DNA of 64,000 nt from Lonepinella koalarum (GCF_042926695.1 NZ_CP170642.1:2356001-2420000); one strand, 5' to 3'; counted from the first letter of the stretch, positions 35,077 to 44,647 are shown. Made by a program: numbers and translations. Notes: generated by a model not told the origin, from the letters alone.

Positions 35077-35118
35077 AAGTGCGGTGAAAAAATCAAACTT
35101 TTTTCACCGCACTTTTTT
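35077..35118 (+). terminator. Terminator after nrdA built from two inverted uptake signals
   Basis: A perfect 16-bp stem: AAGTGCGGTGAAAAAA (35077-35092) pairs with TTTTTTCACCGCACTT (35099-35114), 6-base loop, followed by TTTT. The stem contains both orientations of the DNA uptake signal. Confidence 0.9.
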
Positions 35119-35181
35119 GTAGCTTGAACTTTTGGTCTCAGAATGTAATCATAATAGGGTTACACAAAGAAAAGGGAGATT

Positions 35182-37146
35182 ATGACCATACCATTTATTC
35201 AACAACGACTGGATCAATTATTAGCGGATATTGAGCAGCAAACCGATCCTTTTGTTTTGCTCCAGTTATTTTGTCAATATTTACGTGATGGCGGACAATT
35301 TCAAGTAAATGAACGCATTAAACTATTTACTGAGTTATTACAACAACATCCAACTTTAGCCAAACGCATTGCCACCTTATTATGCCGTTGGCTCTGTCAA
35401 ATACGTTTATATCCTTTGCTGGTCAGTAGTGGCATTTTAAGCCGTGACGGTTTTGGCAAAGAAATGAAGCAACGTTTATATGAAAAACTCAATCCTGCCT
35501 TTAAAGACAGCAAAGATTTGCGTGATGTGTTTTTTATGTTATTTCATGATCGTAAAGATATGGCGTGGCTTAAGGCAATTTCAGCCAAAACATGGATAAG
35601 CCTATTTGCGACATTGGAACAATATACTGAGCAACAAGATCAGAATTGGTTGTATCAACATCTTTATCACGAAGGCTATTCAGCCATTGAAATGTTAGCG
35701 ATTTGGTTGGCGGCGGAAGATTTGGAGCCCGAATTAATGCGATTAGATCCAACGTTATTAGATGCTCATTCGCCTTTTGTCGCGTTACAAAAAGAAGTGG
35801 CATTGTGGTTAACCGCCCAACAACAGGGTGAAGATTATGATGATAGCCATTTACAAGTCATGATATTGCAATGCCGAGAACAAATTGATCGTTTTCACAA
35901 ACGTGGTGCCGTGGCAGGTTCTTCATTAGCGGTCGCCCATTTATTAGAACGTTTAAACCAAACTCTTGAGCGTTTGGTGATGCTTAAAAGATTATTTAGT
36001 GAGAGAAAATTATCCCTACTCAGCGTACTACAAGCCACGGAAATTTTTGCCAGTGCAGCCACTGATCAGCATAATATCGGCGTCCTTTGGAAACAGAGTG
36101 CCGGTATGTTATCTCGTACTATTGCACAAAATACCAGTGATCATGGTGAACATTACGTTACTCGTACGAAAAAAGAATATTTTGCGATGTTCTATTCTGC
36201 GGCGGGCGGAGGGATTTTAATTGCTTTAATGGCGTTATTTAAAATTCATCTTGGTGATATTATTGATGATAAAACGTGGAAAAGCCTAGCATACGGGCTA
36301 AACTATGGTTTAGGCTTTATGCTGATTTTTATGTTGCATTTTACCGTGGCTACTAAACAGCCCGCCATGACGGCAGCCCGTTTTGCCGAAGCGGTAGAGC
36401 GTAATCCACAAGGACGAGCGGTGAACATGAAATTAGCTCAACTGTTGATTGACGTATTACGTTCACAAACCATTGCGGTGCTAGGCAATGTGGCTTTTGC
36501 TATGGGATTGAGTGGGTTAATTGCGTATATTTATGCAGAAAAAACAGGATTGCCATTGTTGGATTCTGCTGCGATTGACTATCAACTCCATTCCATTGAT
36601 CCAACCCAAGGGACATTATGGTTTGCTGCCATTGCTGGTGTATGGTTATTCTGTTCAGGGATTATTTCGGGTTATTTTGATAATCGTAGTAACTATCTCA
36701 ATCTCAGAATGCGATTACCGCATCATCCACTACTGAAATATATCATGCCAGAAAAATGCCGCATTAAATTCGCTCATTATTTACATGATAATTATGGTTC
36801 CTTAATGGGAAACTTCTGTTTCGGTATGTTGCTTGGTTTAACAGGATTGGTGGGTTATTGGCTTGGCTTACCATTAGATATTCGCCATGTGGCATTTTCA
36901 TCGGCTAATGTGGGTTATGTGGCAGTGAGTGGTCATTTCGATTGGCAAATGCTAATACAAAGTATATGCTTTGTTTTGCTCATTGGTGTGGTGAATTTAG
37001 TGGTGAGTTTTACGTTGGCATTAAGAGTGGCATTAAGGGCGTTAAATGCAGAAATTGACAGTTGGTGTGAAATTTGTCGCTGCTTGTGTGAAATTATCCG
37101 TAAGCGACCGTTAAGCCTATTTTTGCCAGTGCAACTAGACAGATAA
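35182..37146 (+). CDS. Gcr-type membrane protein annotated as site-specific recombinase
   Basis: A 654-residue protein. The N-terminal half (to about 330) is soluble and helical. The C-terminal half contains several membrane helices (AGGGILIALMALFKI, LNYGLGFMLIFMLHF, VAFAMGLSGLIAYIYAE, FAAIAGVWLFCSGIISGYF, GMLLGLTGLVGYWLGLPL, CFVLLIGVVNLVVSF) and motifs SHVAT-like FTVATKQPAMTAARFAEAVE and FDNRSNYLNLRMRLPHHP. This matches a family named site-specific recombinase after gonococcal Gcr. The membrane topology makes the name doubtful and no catalytic recombinase motif is visible. It stands alone between nrdA and glpG. Confidence 0.75.
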   Translation: MTIPFIQQRLDQLLADIEQQTDPFVLLQLFCQYLRDGGQFQVNERIKLFTELLQQHPTLAKRIATLLCRWLCQIRLYPLLVSSGILSRDGFGKEMKQRLYEKLNPAFKDSKDLRDVFFMLFHDRKDMAWLKAISAKTWISLFATLEQYTEQQDQNWLYQHLYHEGYSAIEMLAIWLAAEDLEPELMRLDPTLLDAHSPFVALQKEVALWLTAQQQGEDYDDSHLQVMILQCREQIDRFHKRGAVAGSSLAVAHLLERLNQTLERLVMLKRLFSERKLSLLSVLQATEIFASAATDQHNIGVLWKQSAGMLSRTIAQNTSDHGEHYVTRTKKEYFAMFYSAAGGGILIALMALFKIHLGDIIDDKTWKSLAYGLNYGLGFMLIFMLHFTVATKQPAMTAARFAEAVERNPQGRAVNMKLAQLLIDVLRSQTIAVLGNVAFAMGLSGLIAYIYAEKTGLPLLDSAAIDYQLHSIDPTQGTLWFAAIAGVWLFCSGIISGYFDNRSNYLNLRMRLPHHPLLKYIMPEKCRIKFAHYLHDNYGSLMGNFCFGMLLGLTGLVGYWLGLPLDIRHVAFSSANVGYVAVSGHFDWQMLIQSICFVLLIGVVNLVVSFTLALRVALRALNAEIDSWCEICRCLCEIIRKRPLSLFLPVQLDR

Positions 37147-37150
37147 AGGA

Positions 37151-37178
37151 AAAGTGCGGTGAAAAACACCGCACTATT
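37151..37178. terminator. Bidirectional terminator from paired uptake signals
   Basis: AGTGCGGTG (37153-37161) and CACCGCACT (37167-37175) form a 9-bp stem with an A5 loop between two convergent genes, the Gcr-type gene and glpG. A-rich before and AT-rich after on both strands. Confidence 0.75.
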
Positions 37179-37204
37179 TATATGTTGCTATCATTTATAT
37201 GCCA

Positions 37205-37780
37205 CTATCCAATTTTTGCTCGCAAAAAGCCAAAGATTAATCCAATAATTAAGCCAGAAATATGTGCTGCATTCCCCATTTCAACGCCAATTAATGGGCT
37301 GATAAAACCAAACGCAATCCCAACCATTAACATGGTGAAAAAGCCTTCGGGTAAATCAAATTGCGTATTGGGACTAAATTTATCCACACAAAAGACAAAC
37401 CCCATGACTGCATAAACCACGCCAGATAGTCCGAAAAACCAAGGACCGGTTGACCAATTTTGCACAACACCAGAGCCGATACCTGATACTAAATAGAGCA
37501 AAATCAACGTGAACGAGCCAAATCTTTTTTCAATCGCAGCACCAAACAGCCACCACCACGCTAGATTGAAACCAATATGGGTGATGGATAAATGGATTAA
37601 GGTATGGCTTAAATAACGCCAATAATCTTGTTGCTCAAATTGATCTGCTGGAAAGTGCATGGTATTCAATAAAACCTCAGTTTCCAGATCAATAGTATTA
37701 CCAATAATATACAAAATTACGCAAAGTGCGGTGATAAATAAAGTAAATTTTGCCGGATGACTTCTAAAACTTGACAGCAT
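37205..37780 (-). CDS. glpG: Rhomboid intramembrane serine protease
   Basis: A 191-residue membrane protein with six predicted helices. The catalytic dyad is visible as GLSGVVYAVMG (Ser) and GNAAHISGL (His); the loop HLSITHIGFNLAWWWLFG holds the conserved His/Asn region. It has the short rhomboid form, lacking the cytoplasmic N-terminal domain of E. coli GlpG, as in Haemophilus influenzae GlpG (about 192 residues). It cleaves within membrane helices. Neighbour glpE is close, as in related genomes. An uptake signal occurs near 37723. Confidence 0.93.
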   Translation of the reverse strand: MLSSFRSHPAKFTLFITALCVILYIIGNTIDLETEVLLNTMHFPADQFEQQDYWRYLSHTLIHLSITHIGFNLAWWWLFGAAIEKRFGSFTLILLYLVSGIGSGVVQNWSTGPWFFGLSGVVYAVMGFVFCVDKFSPNTQFDLPEGFFTMLMVGIAFGFISPLIGVEMGNAAHISGLIIGLIFGFLRAKIG

Positions 37781-37830
37781 TTGTTATATTCCTTTTATTT
37801 TTTAGCATAACTTAATATATGGGGATAAAA

Positions 37831-38145
37831 ATGGAAAACAAAAGCTTGCCAGACGGGTTTAGTGGTTTTAGTTGGTTATTAGCTGGATTTTGCTTGCCTA
37901 TATTGTTTTGGCCATTATCCTTGCTGCTTTCCCCCGCTATTTTTGATAATCCAGAGCTAGATTATTTCAACCGCACTTTTATTTCATTTTCTATGTGGCT
38001 TTATCCTTTTGTATTAGCCATTATGGCACGGATTTTATTTAAGCTAAACCAACGTCATCCCAATTTGGCGAAAAAAGCATTAATTGCAAGTGCGGTGATT
38101 TTTTGGTGTGTTGTTGGCTATGTAGTGATTGTGGGGTTTAACTAA
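37831..38145 (+). CDS. Small membrane protein of unknown function (DUF5389-like)
   Basis: Started at the ATG at 37831, which has GGGGA 5 bases upstream (an earlier ATG at 37819 lacks a ribosome site), it has 104 residues. Three hydrophobic segments are seen: SGFSWLLAGFCLPILFWPLS, MWLYPFVLAIMARILF and ALIASAVIFWCVVGYVVIVG. It resembles a small protein family restricted to Pasteurellaceae; this is recalled, not checked. It overlaps the converging glpE by 8 bp and contains two in-frame uptake signals. Function unknown. Confidence 0.7.
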   Translation: MENKSLPDGFSGFSWLLAGFCLPILFWPLSLLLSPAIFDNPELDYFNRTFISFSMWLYPFVLAIMARILFKLNQRHPNLAKKALIASAVIFWCVVGYVVIVGFN

Positions 38146-38464
38146 ACCCCTGTTCAATCGGCAATCCAGCTTTTTCCCATGCCTCAAAGCCACCAATAAT
38201 ACTATAAACCTGTTCATAGCCTTGCTCGATTAAATAGGTGGCGACACTGCGACTACTCACGCCGTGATAACAAACTAAAATCACGGGTTCATCATAATCA
38301 TATTCATTTTGGAAATCGCCATAGCTTTGATTCGTTAAATGAAATGCCTCGGGAATATGGCTGTGGCTATAACGTTGCCAATCACGCACATCTAATAAGG
38401 CACAAGTTTGTGTTTGCAACATTTCCCATGCTTGTTGAGGGCTAATATCAATTATTTGTGTCAT
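38138..38464 (-). CDS. glpE: Thiosulfate sulfurtransferase (rhodanese)
   Basis: A 108-residue single-domain rhodanese, same length as E. coli GlpE. The active-site loop VCYHGVSSRSVATYL contains the persulfide-forming Cys. CALLDVRDWQRYSHSHIPEA is the conserved N-terminal motif. It transfers sulfur from thiosulfate to cyanide or thioredoxin in vitro. Its start overlaps the end of rmuC by 17 bp, indicating co-transcription. The name comes from E. coli operon position, not from glycerol metabolism. Confidence 0.93.
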   Translation of the reverse strand: MTQIIDISPQQAWEMLQTQTCALLDVRDWQRYSHSHIPEAFHLTNQSYGDFQNEYDYDEPVILVCYHGVSSRSVATYLIEQGYEQVYSIIGGFEAWEKAGLPIEQGFS

Positions 38465-39929
38465 CTGCGTTTTCCTTTAAAATCAATAATTTTTCCGTTT
38501 CTATATCTTGATGTAATAATTCTACGTTCGGTAAAGTTTTAGTAACTTTGGCAGATAAATCCTTAAAGCGTTCTACTTTACCCACTAAACCTTGTTGCCC
38601 GACTAAAGCCGTCACGGTGTCGTTATAGCGAGAGCTTGCGGTGGCTAATGTTCCACCTAATCTTGCCAAACGTTCTGCTAACAAGCAAATTTGATTATAA
38701 ATATCCCCTGCTTTTTCACTGATTTCTTTGGCTTCTGCGTTGCCCCGTTCCACTCGCCATAAATTCGCCACGGTGCGTAAAATTGGCATTAAGGTGGTAT
38801 GTGACACCAAAATCACATTTTTTTGATAAGCAAAATTAAATAACTCTACATCTGCTTTCATGGCTTCAATATAAGCAGGTTCAACCGCAAAAAACATCAA
38901 CACAAAATTCGGACTACGCATACCGATTAAATTGCTGTAATCTTTTTGTGATAAATCATTGATATGGTTGCGAATCGCCTTAATATGTTCACGCATAAAT
39001 TGACTGCGTTGTAGTTCATCTTCTGCATTCACCGCATTTTCATAGGCGACTAAGGACATTTTGCTATCAATGATTAAATGTTTGTTATCTGGCAAATGCA
39101 CCACAAAATCAGGGTAATTATGGTTGCCTTGTTCATCTTTAAAATGGGCTTGAGCAGAGTAATGATCGCCATTTACTAAGCCAGCTAATTGTAACGTCCG
39201 TTCTAACTGAATTTCCCCCCAGTTGCCTAAGGTTTTCTTTTCTCCTTTTAAAGCAGAGGTAAGATTATTGGCTTGTTGTGACATGGAAAGCCCAATTTCA
39301 AGCACTTTCTTTAGTTCTGATTCTAACAGGGTATTGCCTTTCACACTTTCCGAATGGACTTCATTAACCCGTTTTTGAAAGCTCTCAATTTGCTCACGGA
39401 ACGGTTTTAATAAGCTATCTAACGCCTGTTGATTGGATTGACTAAAAGATTGTGATTTTTCTTCCAAAATACGGTTTGCCAAATTTTGAAATTCGACACT
39501 TAATTGCTGTCTACTTTGGGTAAAGGTTTGTTGTTGTTCTTGTAAACTTTTTTCTTTTTCGGCTAAAGTAATTTTGGATCGAGCTAATTCTTGTTGAAGC
39601 GCGGTTAGAATTTCACGAGTTTTGTCTAATTCAGCAGTGCGTTTAGTGATAATGCGCTCTCGTTCAGCAATTTCCACATTTAAATATTCTTCTTTGGTTT
39701 GCAACTGCATAACAGCTAAATCTTGCTGACTTTTCACCGCACTTAGGTTGTCAAATTTATCCACTAATTGATTATAATCATTAATATTTTTATTTAAATC
39801 CTGCTGTAATTCCACTACATCACGATTTCGCCGTGAGAGTACAAATAATAAGATTAAACATAAAACCAACAGACCCGCTCCGACCCCAAGTACGGTTAAA
39901 AAATAGGGATGTTGTAATAATTCTTGCAT
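38448..39929 (-). CDS. rmuC: DNA recombination protein RmuC
   Basis: A 493-residue protein. An N-terminal membrane helix (VGAGLLVLCLILLFVLS) is followed by a long coiled coil (about 35-190) and the RmuC nuclease-like domain: TLGNWGEIQLERTLQLAGL, PDFVVHLPDNKHLIIDSKMSLVAYE, NFVLMFFAVEPAYIEAM and VILVSHTTLMPILRTVANLWR. RmuC limits inversion at short inverted repeats in E. coli. That is noteworthy beside the inverted-repeat hsdS locus that starts downstream of its promoter side. An uptake signal is at 39735-39750. Confidence 0.93.
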   Translation of the reverse strand: MQELLQHPYFLTVLGVGAGLLVLCLILLFVLSRRNRDVVELQQDLNKNINDYNQLVDKFDNLSAVKSQQDLAVMQLQTKEEYLNVEIAERERIITKRTAELDKTREILTALQQELARSKITLAEKEKSLQEQQQTFTQSRQQLSVEFQNLANRILEEKSQSFSQSNQQALDSLLKPFREQIESFQKRVNEVHSESVKGNTLLESELKKVLEIGLSMSQQANNLTSALKGEKKTLGNWGEIQLERTLQLAGLVNGDHYSAQAHFKDEQGNHNYPDFVVHLPDNKHLIIDSKMSLVAYENAVNAEDELQRSQFMREHIKAIRNHINDLSQKDYSNLIGMRSPNFVLMFFAVEPAYIEAMKADVELFNFAYQKNVILVSHTTLMPILRTVANLWRVERGNAEAKEISEKAGDIYNQICLLAERLARLGGTLATASSRYNDTVTALVGQQGLVGKVERFKDLSAKVTKTLPNVELLHQDIETEKLLILKENADDTNN

Positions 39930-40058
39930 GGCATAATCCTTCTTAAAACAGTGGCTAGTATAAACGAAAATACCATTGATTAGATAATTTTTTATTGTGT
40001 CAATTTCCTAAAATAGTGTTGCACCATAATGTCGTGGTGTGTTAACAAAAGGAATGTC

Positions 40059-41003
40059 ATGATGAAAAAAACAACCTTATCTCAACAATATTTCTGTGAT
40101 TATTTTCGTGAATGGGTCGTCACCTACAAAGAGGGTGCCATTCGTTCAGTAACCATGAAAAAATATCACGCCACTTTATGGTGGATTAAAACCCTCGCCC
40201 CTCAATTACGTTTAAGTGAGTTAACCCGAATCAATTATCAAAAATTGCTCAATGATTATGCTAAACAGCATGAACGTCAAACTACCATGGATTTTCATCA
40301 TCAATTAAAAGGCGCAATTTTAGATGCGGTTGATGAGGGGCTATTATTGATTGATCCCACACGTAAAGCCATTATTAAAGGCAAGGCACCAGCGGTCAAA
40401 AAGAATAAGTATTTAAATCAATTTGAATTACAAGCCCTATTGAACCATTTAAATTTATCCACCTCCTTAACTTGGGACTGGTTTATTTTATTGGTGGCGA
40501 AAACCGGTATGCGATTTTCCGAAGCGCTGGCGATTACACCGGAAGATTTTGATTTTTCGCACCAAACCTTACATGTCAACAAAACATGGAATTATAAAGA
40601 ACAGGGCGGATTTTCACCGACGAAAAACCGTTCTTCGGTACGAAAAATCCAAATTGACTGGCAAACGGTAATTCAATTTTCACAATTAATCAAAGCCTTG
40701 CCGGAGGGGAAACCGATTTTTAGCCACCTTATTTTAGGGAATGGACGTGTGTATAATTCCACCCTGAATGGCATCTTAAGTCGCGCTTGCAAAAAAGCCA
40801 ATATTGCCGAGATTAGTATTCATGGCTTACGCCACACCCATGCTTCCTTATTGCTTTTTGCTGGGGTTTCCATTGCCAGCGTAGCAAGACGGCTCGGGCA
40901 TTCGAGCATGACCACCACACAACATACCTATTTACACATTATTCAAGAACTTGAAAATCAAGACACAGATATTGTGATGCGACATTTAGCTGGGCTATGT
41001 TAA
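40059..41003 (+). CDS. Tyrosine recombinase/phage-type integrase, probable hsdS shuffling enzyme
   Basis: Started at the ATG at 40059 (AAGGA upstream) it has 314 residues; a longer frame to 40029 has a poor start. The N-terminal SAM-like core-binding domain spans about 1-110. Catalytic residues of tyrosine recombinases are visible: Arg in KTGMRFSEAL, His-x-x-Arg in IHGLRHTHASLL, and the late LGHSSMTTTQHTYLH with His and nucleophile Tyr. It converges with hsdR across a terminator. It could be the integrase that brought the island, the invertase that switches hsdS modules, or both. It carries no uptake signal. Confidence 0.9.
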   Translation: MMKKTTLSQQYFCDYFREWVVTYKEGAIRSVTMKKYHATLWWIKTLAPQLRLSELTRINYQKLLNDYAKQHERQTTMDFHHQLKGAILDAVDEGLLLIDPTRKAIIKGKAPAVKKNKYLNQFELQALLNHLNLSTSLTWDWFILLVAKTGMRFSEALAITPEDFDFSHQTLHVNKTWNYKEQGGFSPTKNRSSVRKIQIDWQTVIQFSQLIKALPEGKPIFSHLILGNGRVYNSTLNGILSRACKKANIAEISIHGLRHTHASLLLFAGVSIASVARRLGHSSMTTTQHTYLHIIQELENQDTDIVMRHLAGLC

Positions 41004-41007
41004 ACAT

Positions 41008-41035
41008 AAAGCCTTGTAGCAATACAAGGCTTTTA
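41008..41035. terminator. Bidirectional terminator between recombinase and hsdR
   Basis: AAAGCCTTGTA (41008-41018) and TACAAGGCTTT (41023-41033) form a perfect 11-bp stem with a 4-base loop and T-rich tails on both strands. It separates the convergent recombinase and hsdR genes. Confidence 0.9.
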
Positions 41036-41039
41036 TTGA

Positions 41040-44000
41040 TCATCTTGCTAATAATAATCGCTCAATTTCAGCTTTAATTTTATCGCGTAAATAACCTTTT
41101 AATTTTAACGCTGTTGGCTTTTCATTAACACGTTCTGACAAGAACGCATCACGTACCAGATCATTGTCTGCACTCTTGGTTAATTTCTCCAACAAACCAT
41201 AATCCTGCCAGTCGTCTTTACCTAATACATGCTGATTTAACAATTTAATGAACATTTCTCGATCGATGCCTAAGGTATCGACAAATGCCGAAATACCCTG
41301 ATTTTCTTTGCTATTGCGATATTGATCCAATACCGTGGAGAAATCATCAATATGTCCCAAATCACCCCTTTGAATATCCAACAAAATCATTTCCGCAATG
41401 CGGCGATCATTTTCTCGTAAACTATTAAATAATTGGTGAATATCTTGTTTGAGTTCATCTAATTTAGCCTGATCGATCTGTGCTTCGGGTTGTTGTACCA
41501 TATCCGATAATTTATTTAACAGGCTGGCGAGATAGGTCACATCAATGCGGAATTTTTCCCCTGAAGATAATAACGGCTCAATATCTAATGGTCCCTTTTG
41601 GATGCGTTCGGTCGGATCTTTATTGGCTTGTGCTAAATCATCATAACGTGCTTGTAATTGTGCATATTGTTGCTCCGTAAATTCAATTTTCGGTAGATCA
41701 ACAGCATATTGTTGTGTTTCCCAACTAAAGCCTTGCTGACGCACTTTAATCATGGTTTTTTCCAGTTCGTTCATTAAACGCACAAATTGATTTTTGTTAT
41801 TATCTTCGGGCAATGTCCCAAAATCAGGCTGATTCTCTGCGTTTTTGGGAAAGAGTTTCACCATTTGTGTAAAATAATCATTCAGTTGCACAATATTTTC
41901 CGCTTGATTATTCACATACATCAACCCTTTGGCATTTTTATTGCTATACAAACTAAACGCCTGATCAATATTTTGCTTCATTAATTCAGGGCGACGATAA
42001 TACTCAATAATCCCAAATGGCTTACGTGAATCGGTAATGCGATTGGTACGTGAAAAAGCCTGAATTAAATTCGCTCCCTCTAACATTTTATCCAAATAGA
42101 GCGTATTTAAATAAGGGGCATCATAGCCAGTTAATAATTGCCATACCACGATCACCAAATCAAGCCGTTGTTCGGGGTGATTTTCCACATCTTGATATTC
42201 ATCACGGCGTGATAAACGATTCATTAAATCGTCTTTATAAGCCGTTACAGAATTTAATCCAAACTCGGTCTGATATTGTTGATTATAATGAAAAATCGCT
42301 TTCTCAAGGGCTAGTTTATTATCTAGACTATCATCTTCATGCTGATCACTGTCATCATAAATCATGGCAATTTTTAAGCCCAACGGATTGTCTTTTAACA
42401 ACTCAAAATAAGCCACCGCCGATTGAATATCACGCACCGCTAACATGCCAGAAAATAAACGCTCAAACGAATTGGCATCCCATTTGCGTAACAGGCTTTT
42501 GACCACATTTTGACGATGTTCATCACTGGTGTAATTGCTTTCGGGAACGGCTTTCACCACATCCACATCCGATTTATCGTGTATCCATTTAAAATATAAT
42601 TTCCCTTTGCTCGGATCTTTTTGTAACGCCACCTGTTGACGAATGGAATCACGATCAAAAGTAAATGTCGGACGCACATCAAACGCCAACACATTATTAT
42701 CCGCAATCCCATCTGCTACTGAATAAATATGTAACGGATTGCCAAATAACTGAGCGGTTTCGCCCATCGCATCAGCGTCTGCACTGTCATCACTCAATAA
42801 TGGCGTGCCAGTAAAACCAAACCAAATGGCGGTTTTAAATTGTTGTCGAATTTGAATTAACATTTCGCCATTAGTCGAACGATGGGCTTCATCAATGATA
42901 AACACAATGCGGGTATTGTCGAGTTTATCTTGTTTGCCCATTTTAGACACATTACTCATCTTTTGAATACTGGTCACAATTAATTTATCCTGTCGGCTTG
43001 CTAGGGCTTTGAGTAACGCATAGGAATTTTGTGTATCGGTAATTTCATCTTCATGATCGGCAAAAGAATCATATTCCTTATGGGTTTGATTGACTAACTC
43101 ATTGCGATCCGCCAAGAAGATCACCTTATCAACTTGTGGCAACTGACTGACTAATTGTGCTGCTTTAAACGATGTCATGGTTTTGCCAGAACCCGTGGTG
43201 TGCCAAATATAGCCACCATTATTAATATCGGCAGTTTCAAAATTGGCTTTGCGGAGTTTGTCTAAAATTGCTTCGACAGCAAAGATTTGATAGGATCGTA
43301 ACACTTTTAACGCATTTTTCTTATCATCTAAAATCGTATAAAGTGACACCAATTTATGCCCCATCGGCACAGACAGCACATCTTCCACAAAACGCCCCGC
43401 ATCATTAATATGCTGATTCTGGAAATTTGCCCAAGGAAAGCAAAATAACGGGTTGAAATGGGTATAATGACCAGGATTGGCAAAATAACGGCTTTCATCT
43501 GGATTTAAAATAGCAAAAATTTGTACCAACGAATAAAACCCAGTAAAGTCCCCCGCCTCGGCATATTCTCGCAGTTGGTTATAAGCAGATTTTAAACTGA
43601 CTCCCGTTCTTTTTAACTCAATATGAATAACAGGTACCCCTGAAATCAGCAATGTTACATCAAAACGGTGATCTTCACGTCCTACTTTGCTGGCAGAACG
43701 ATAGGTCTGATTGACAATTTCATAGGAATTTTTACCTGTTCCCACATCATGTCGCCAAAAAAATTCCAGAAATTGCTTGGTGTTTTCATATCCTTTAACA
43801 TCCCGAACCAATTCCAATAGCCCTGTATTTAACAATTTTCCTGCTTCAATCGGTGTTTTGACCTTGAAAATTTGCTGTTTAAGTTGTTCAAACTCTGTAT
43901 CGGATAAAGGAATATGATTTAGACGATCTACATTGCGTTCAAATAAAATCTCGCGCCAATGGGCTAATAATTCATCTTCTGTTTTATAACTTAAATCCGC

Positions 44001-44078
44001 CCGATATGTCCATCCATGTTTGCTTAAACGGGTAATAATTTCTTGTTCAAATTTCGCTTCAGGTTGTTGATAAGACAT
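41040..44078 (-). CDS. hsdR: Type I restriction enzyme, R (endonuclease/translocase) subunit
   Basis: Started at the ATG at 44078 (AAGGAA 6 bases upstream, MSYQQPEAKFEQEIITRL) it has 1012 residues. The PD-(D/E)xK nuclease region is HRFDVTLLISGVPVIHIELKR near residues 137-157. The SF2 translocase has Walker A HTTGSGKTMTSFKAAQL (near 295), DEAH box FIIDEAHRSTNG, and GFTGTPLL. The C-terminal helical domain contacts the methylase. It cuts unmodified DNA together with HsdM and HsdS. The same frame is open further upstream and fuses, without a stop, to a half hsdS (44159-44647); that extension has no good start. No uptake signal inside. Confidence 0.95.
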   Translation of the reverse strand: MSYQQPEAKFEQEIITRLSKHGWTYRADLSYKTEDELLAHWREILFERNVDRLNHIPLSDTEFEQLKQQIFKVKTPIEAGKLLNTGLLELVRDVKGYENTKQFLEFFWRHDVGTGKNSYEIVNQTYRSASKVGREDHRFDVTLLISGVPVIHIELKRTGVSLKSAYNQLREYAEAGDFTGFYSLVQIFAILNPDESRYFANPGHYTHFNPLFCFPWANFQNQHINDAGRFVEDVLSVPMGHKLVSLYTILDDKKNALKVLRSYQIFAVEAILDKLRKANFETADINNGGYIWHTTGSGKTMTSFKAAQLVSQLPQVDKVIFLADRNELVNQTHKEYDSFADHEDEITDTQNSYALLKALASRQDKLIVTSIQKMSNVSKMGKQDKLDNTRIVFIIDEAHRSTNGEMLIQIRQQFKTAIWFGFTGTPLLSDDSADADAMGETAQLFGNPLHIYSVADGIADNNVLAFDVRPTFTFDRDSIRQQVALQKDPSKGKLYFKWIHDKSDVDVVKAVPESNYTSDEHRQNVVKSLLRKWDANSFERLFSGMLAVRDIQSAVAYFELLKDNPLGLKIAMIYDDSDQHEDDSLDNKLALEKAIFHYNQQYQTEFGLNSVTAYKDDLMNRLSRRDEYQDVENHPEQRLDLVIVVWQLLTGYDAPYLNTLYLDKMLEGANLIQAFSRTNRITDSRKPFGIIEYYRRPELMKQNIDQAFSLYSNKNAKGLMYVNNQAENIVQLNDYFTQMVKLFPKNAENQPDFGTLPEDNNKNQFVRLMNELEKTMIKVRQQGFSWETQQYAVDLPKIEFTEQQYAQLQARYDDLAQANKDPTERIQKGPLDIEPLLSSGEKFRIDVTYLASLLNKLSDMVQQPEAQIDQAKLDELKQDIHQLFNSLRENDRRIAEMILLDIQRGDLGHIDDFSTVLDQYRNSKENQGISAFVDTLGIDREMFIKLLNQHVLGKDDWQDYGLLEKLTKSADNDLVRDAFLSERVNEKPTALKLKGYLRDKIKAEIERLLLAR

Positions 44079-44158
44079 AGATAATTCCTTTTTTAAGAGA
44101 GATGAAACAGGATTTTGGTATTCTAACACAGAATAGACAGAGAAATAATAAACACCCT

Positions 44159-44647
44159 GATGATTAGCGATGGTGTCATCGAGCTGCTTGAAGAAGTTGC
44201 CGATTTGGGTTTGTTCGGCTTTCTGTTTGGGATAAAAAATCTCAATTTTAGCCAAGTCTGTTGAGCTAATCGCTGGATAGCTTGTTCCTGTACAACGCTC
44301 TAAAACTTTGTTTACAAAGTGATCAGTTTGAATCTGAGTTAATAGGTAATAACTATCCACATTATTAGATCTAATTTGGATATAACCAGTTGAAAAAACA
44401 TAATTATTACTCTCTAAATCAAATAAATAATTATTTTTCTGGTACGGTCTGACAGCTTGATAAAATAAATCTCCTTTCTTGGCTAATCTTCTTGCTCTTG
44501 ACGGAGCAGTTCTTTTATTCTCTTTTCTATGGGAAATAAGCATAGTGTCGAGAACAGACTCTAAATCAACGTACTCAAAATATTCTGGAACTTCTGAATA
44601 AGGATTAATTTCCCCTACTTCCCCCAACTTCCGCCGTTCCCAAGCGT
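44159..44647 (-). pseudogene. Silent half hsdS (module D), in frame with downstream hsdR
   Basis: On the reverse strand, a TAA precedes the frame reading TNAWERRKLGEVGEINPYSE..., the start of an HsdS target-recognition domain, through about 140 residues to EQTQIGNFFKQLDDTIANHQ. Homology to the other modules then breaks at 44158, and a unique stretch (GVYYFSVYSVLEYQNP) leads in frame to hsdR. There is no credible start codon. It carries the 5' core repeat (44620-44647) and 59 bp of the 3' repeat (44158-44216). It can be expressed only after recombination, or as an S-R fusion. Confidence 0.85.

Noticed and set aside
40059..41003. The recombinase marks a tRNA-integrated prophage or ICE
   Set aside because: No tRNA gene, direct attachment repeats or phage/conjugation genes are visible around 40 or 50 kb; its neighbours are only restriction and toxin-antitoxin genes.
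42050..42502. Plus-strand open frame of 150 codons opposite hsdR
   Set aside because: Antisense shadow of hsdR; no family resemblance and no start signals.
41040..44627. A single 1195-residue HsdR with an unusual N-terminus
   Set aside because: The first about 180 residues are half an HsdS module preceded by a stop and started only by TTG; hsdR has its own good ATG and ribosome site at 44078.
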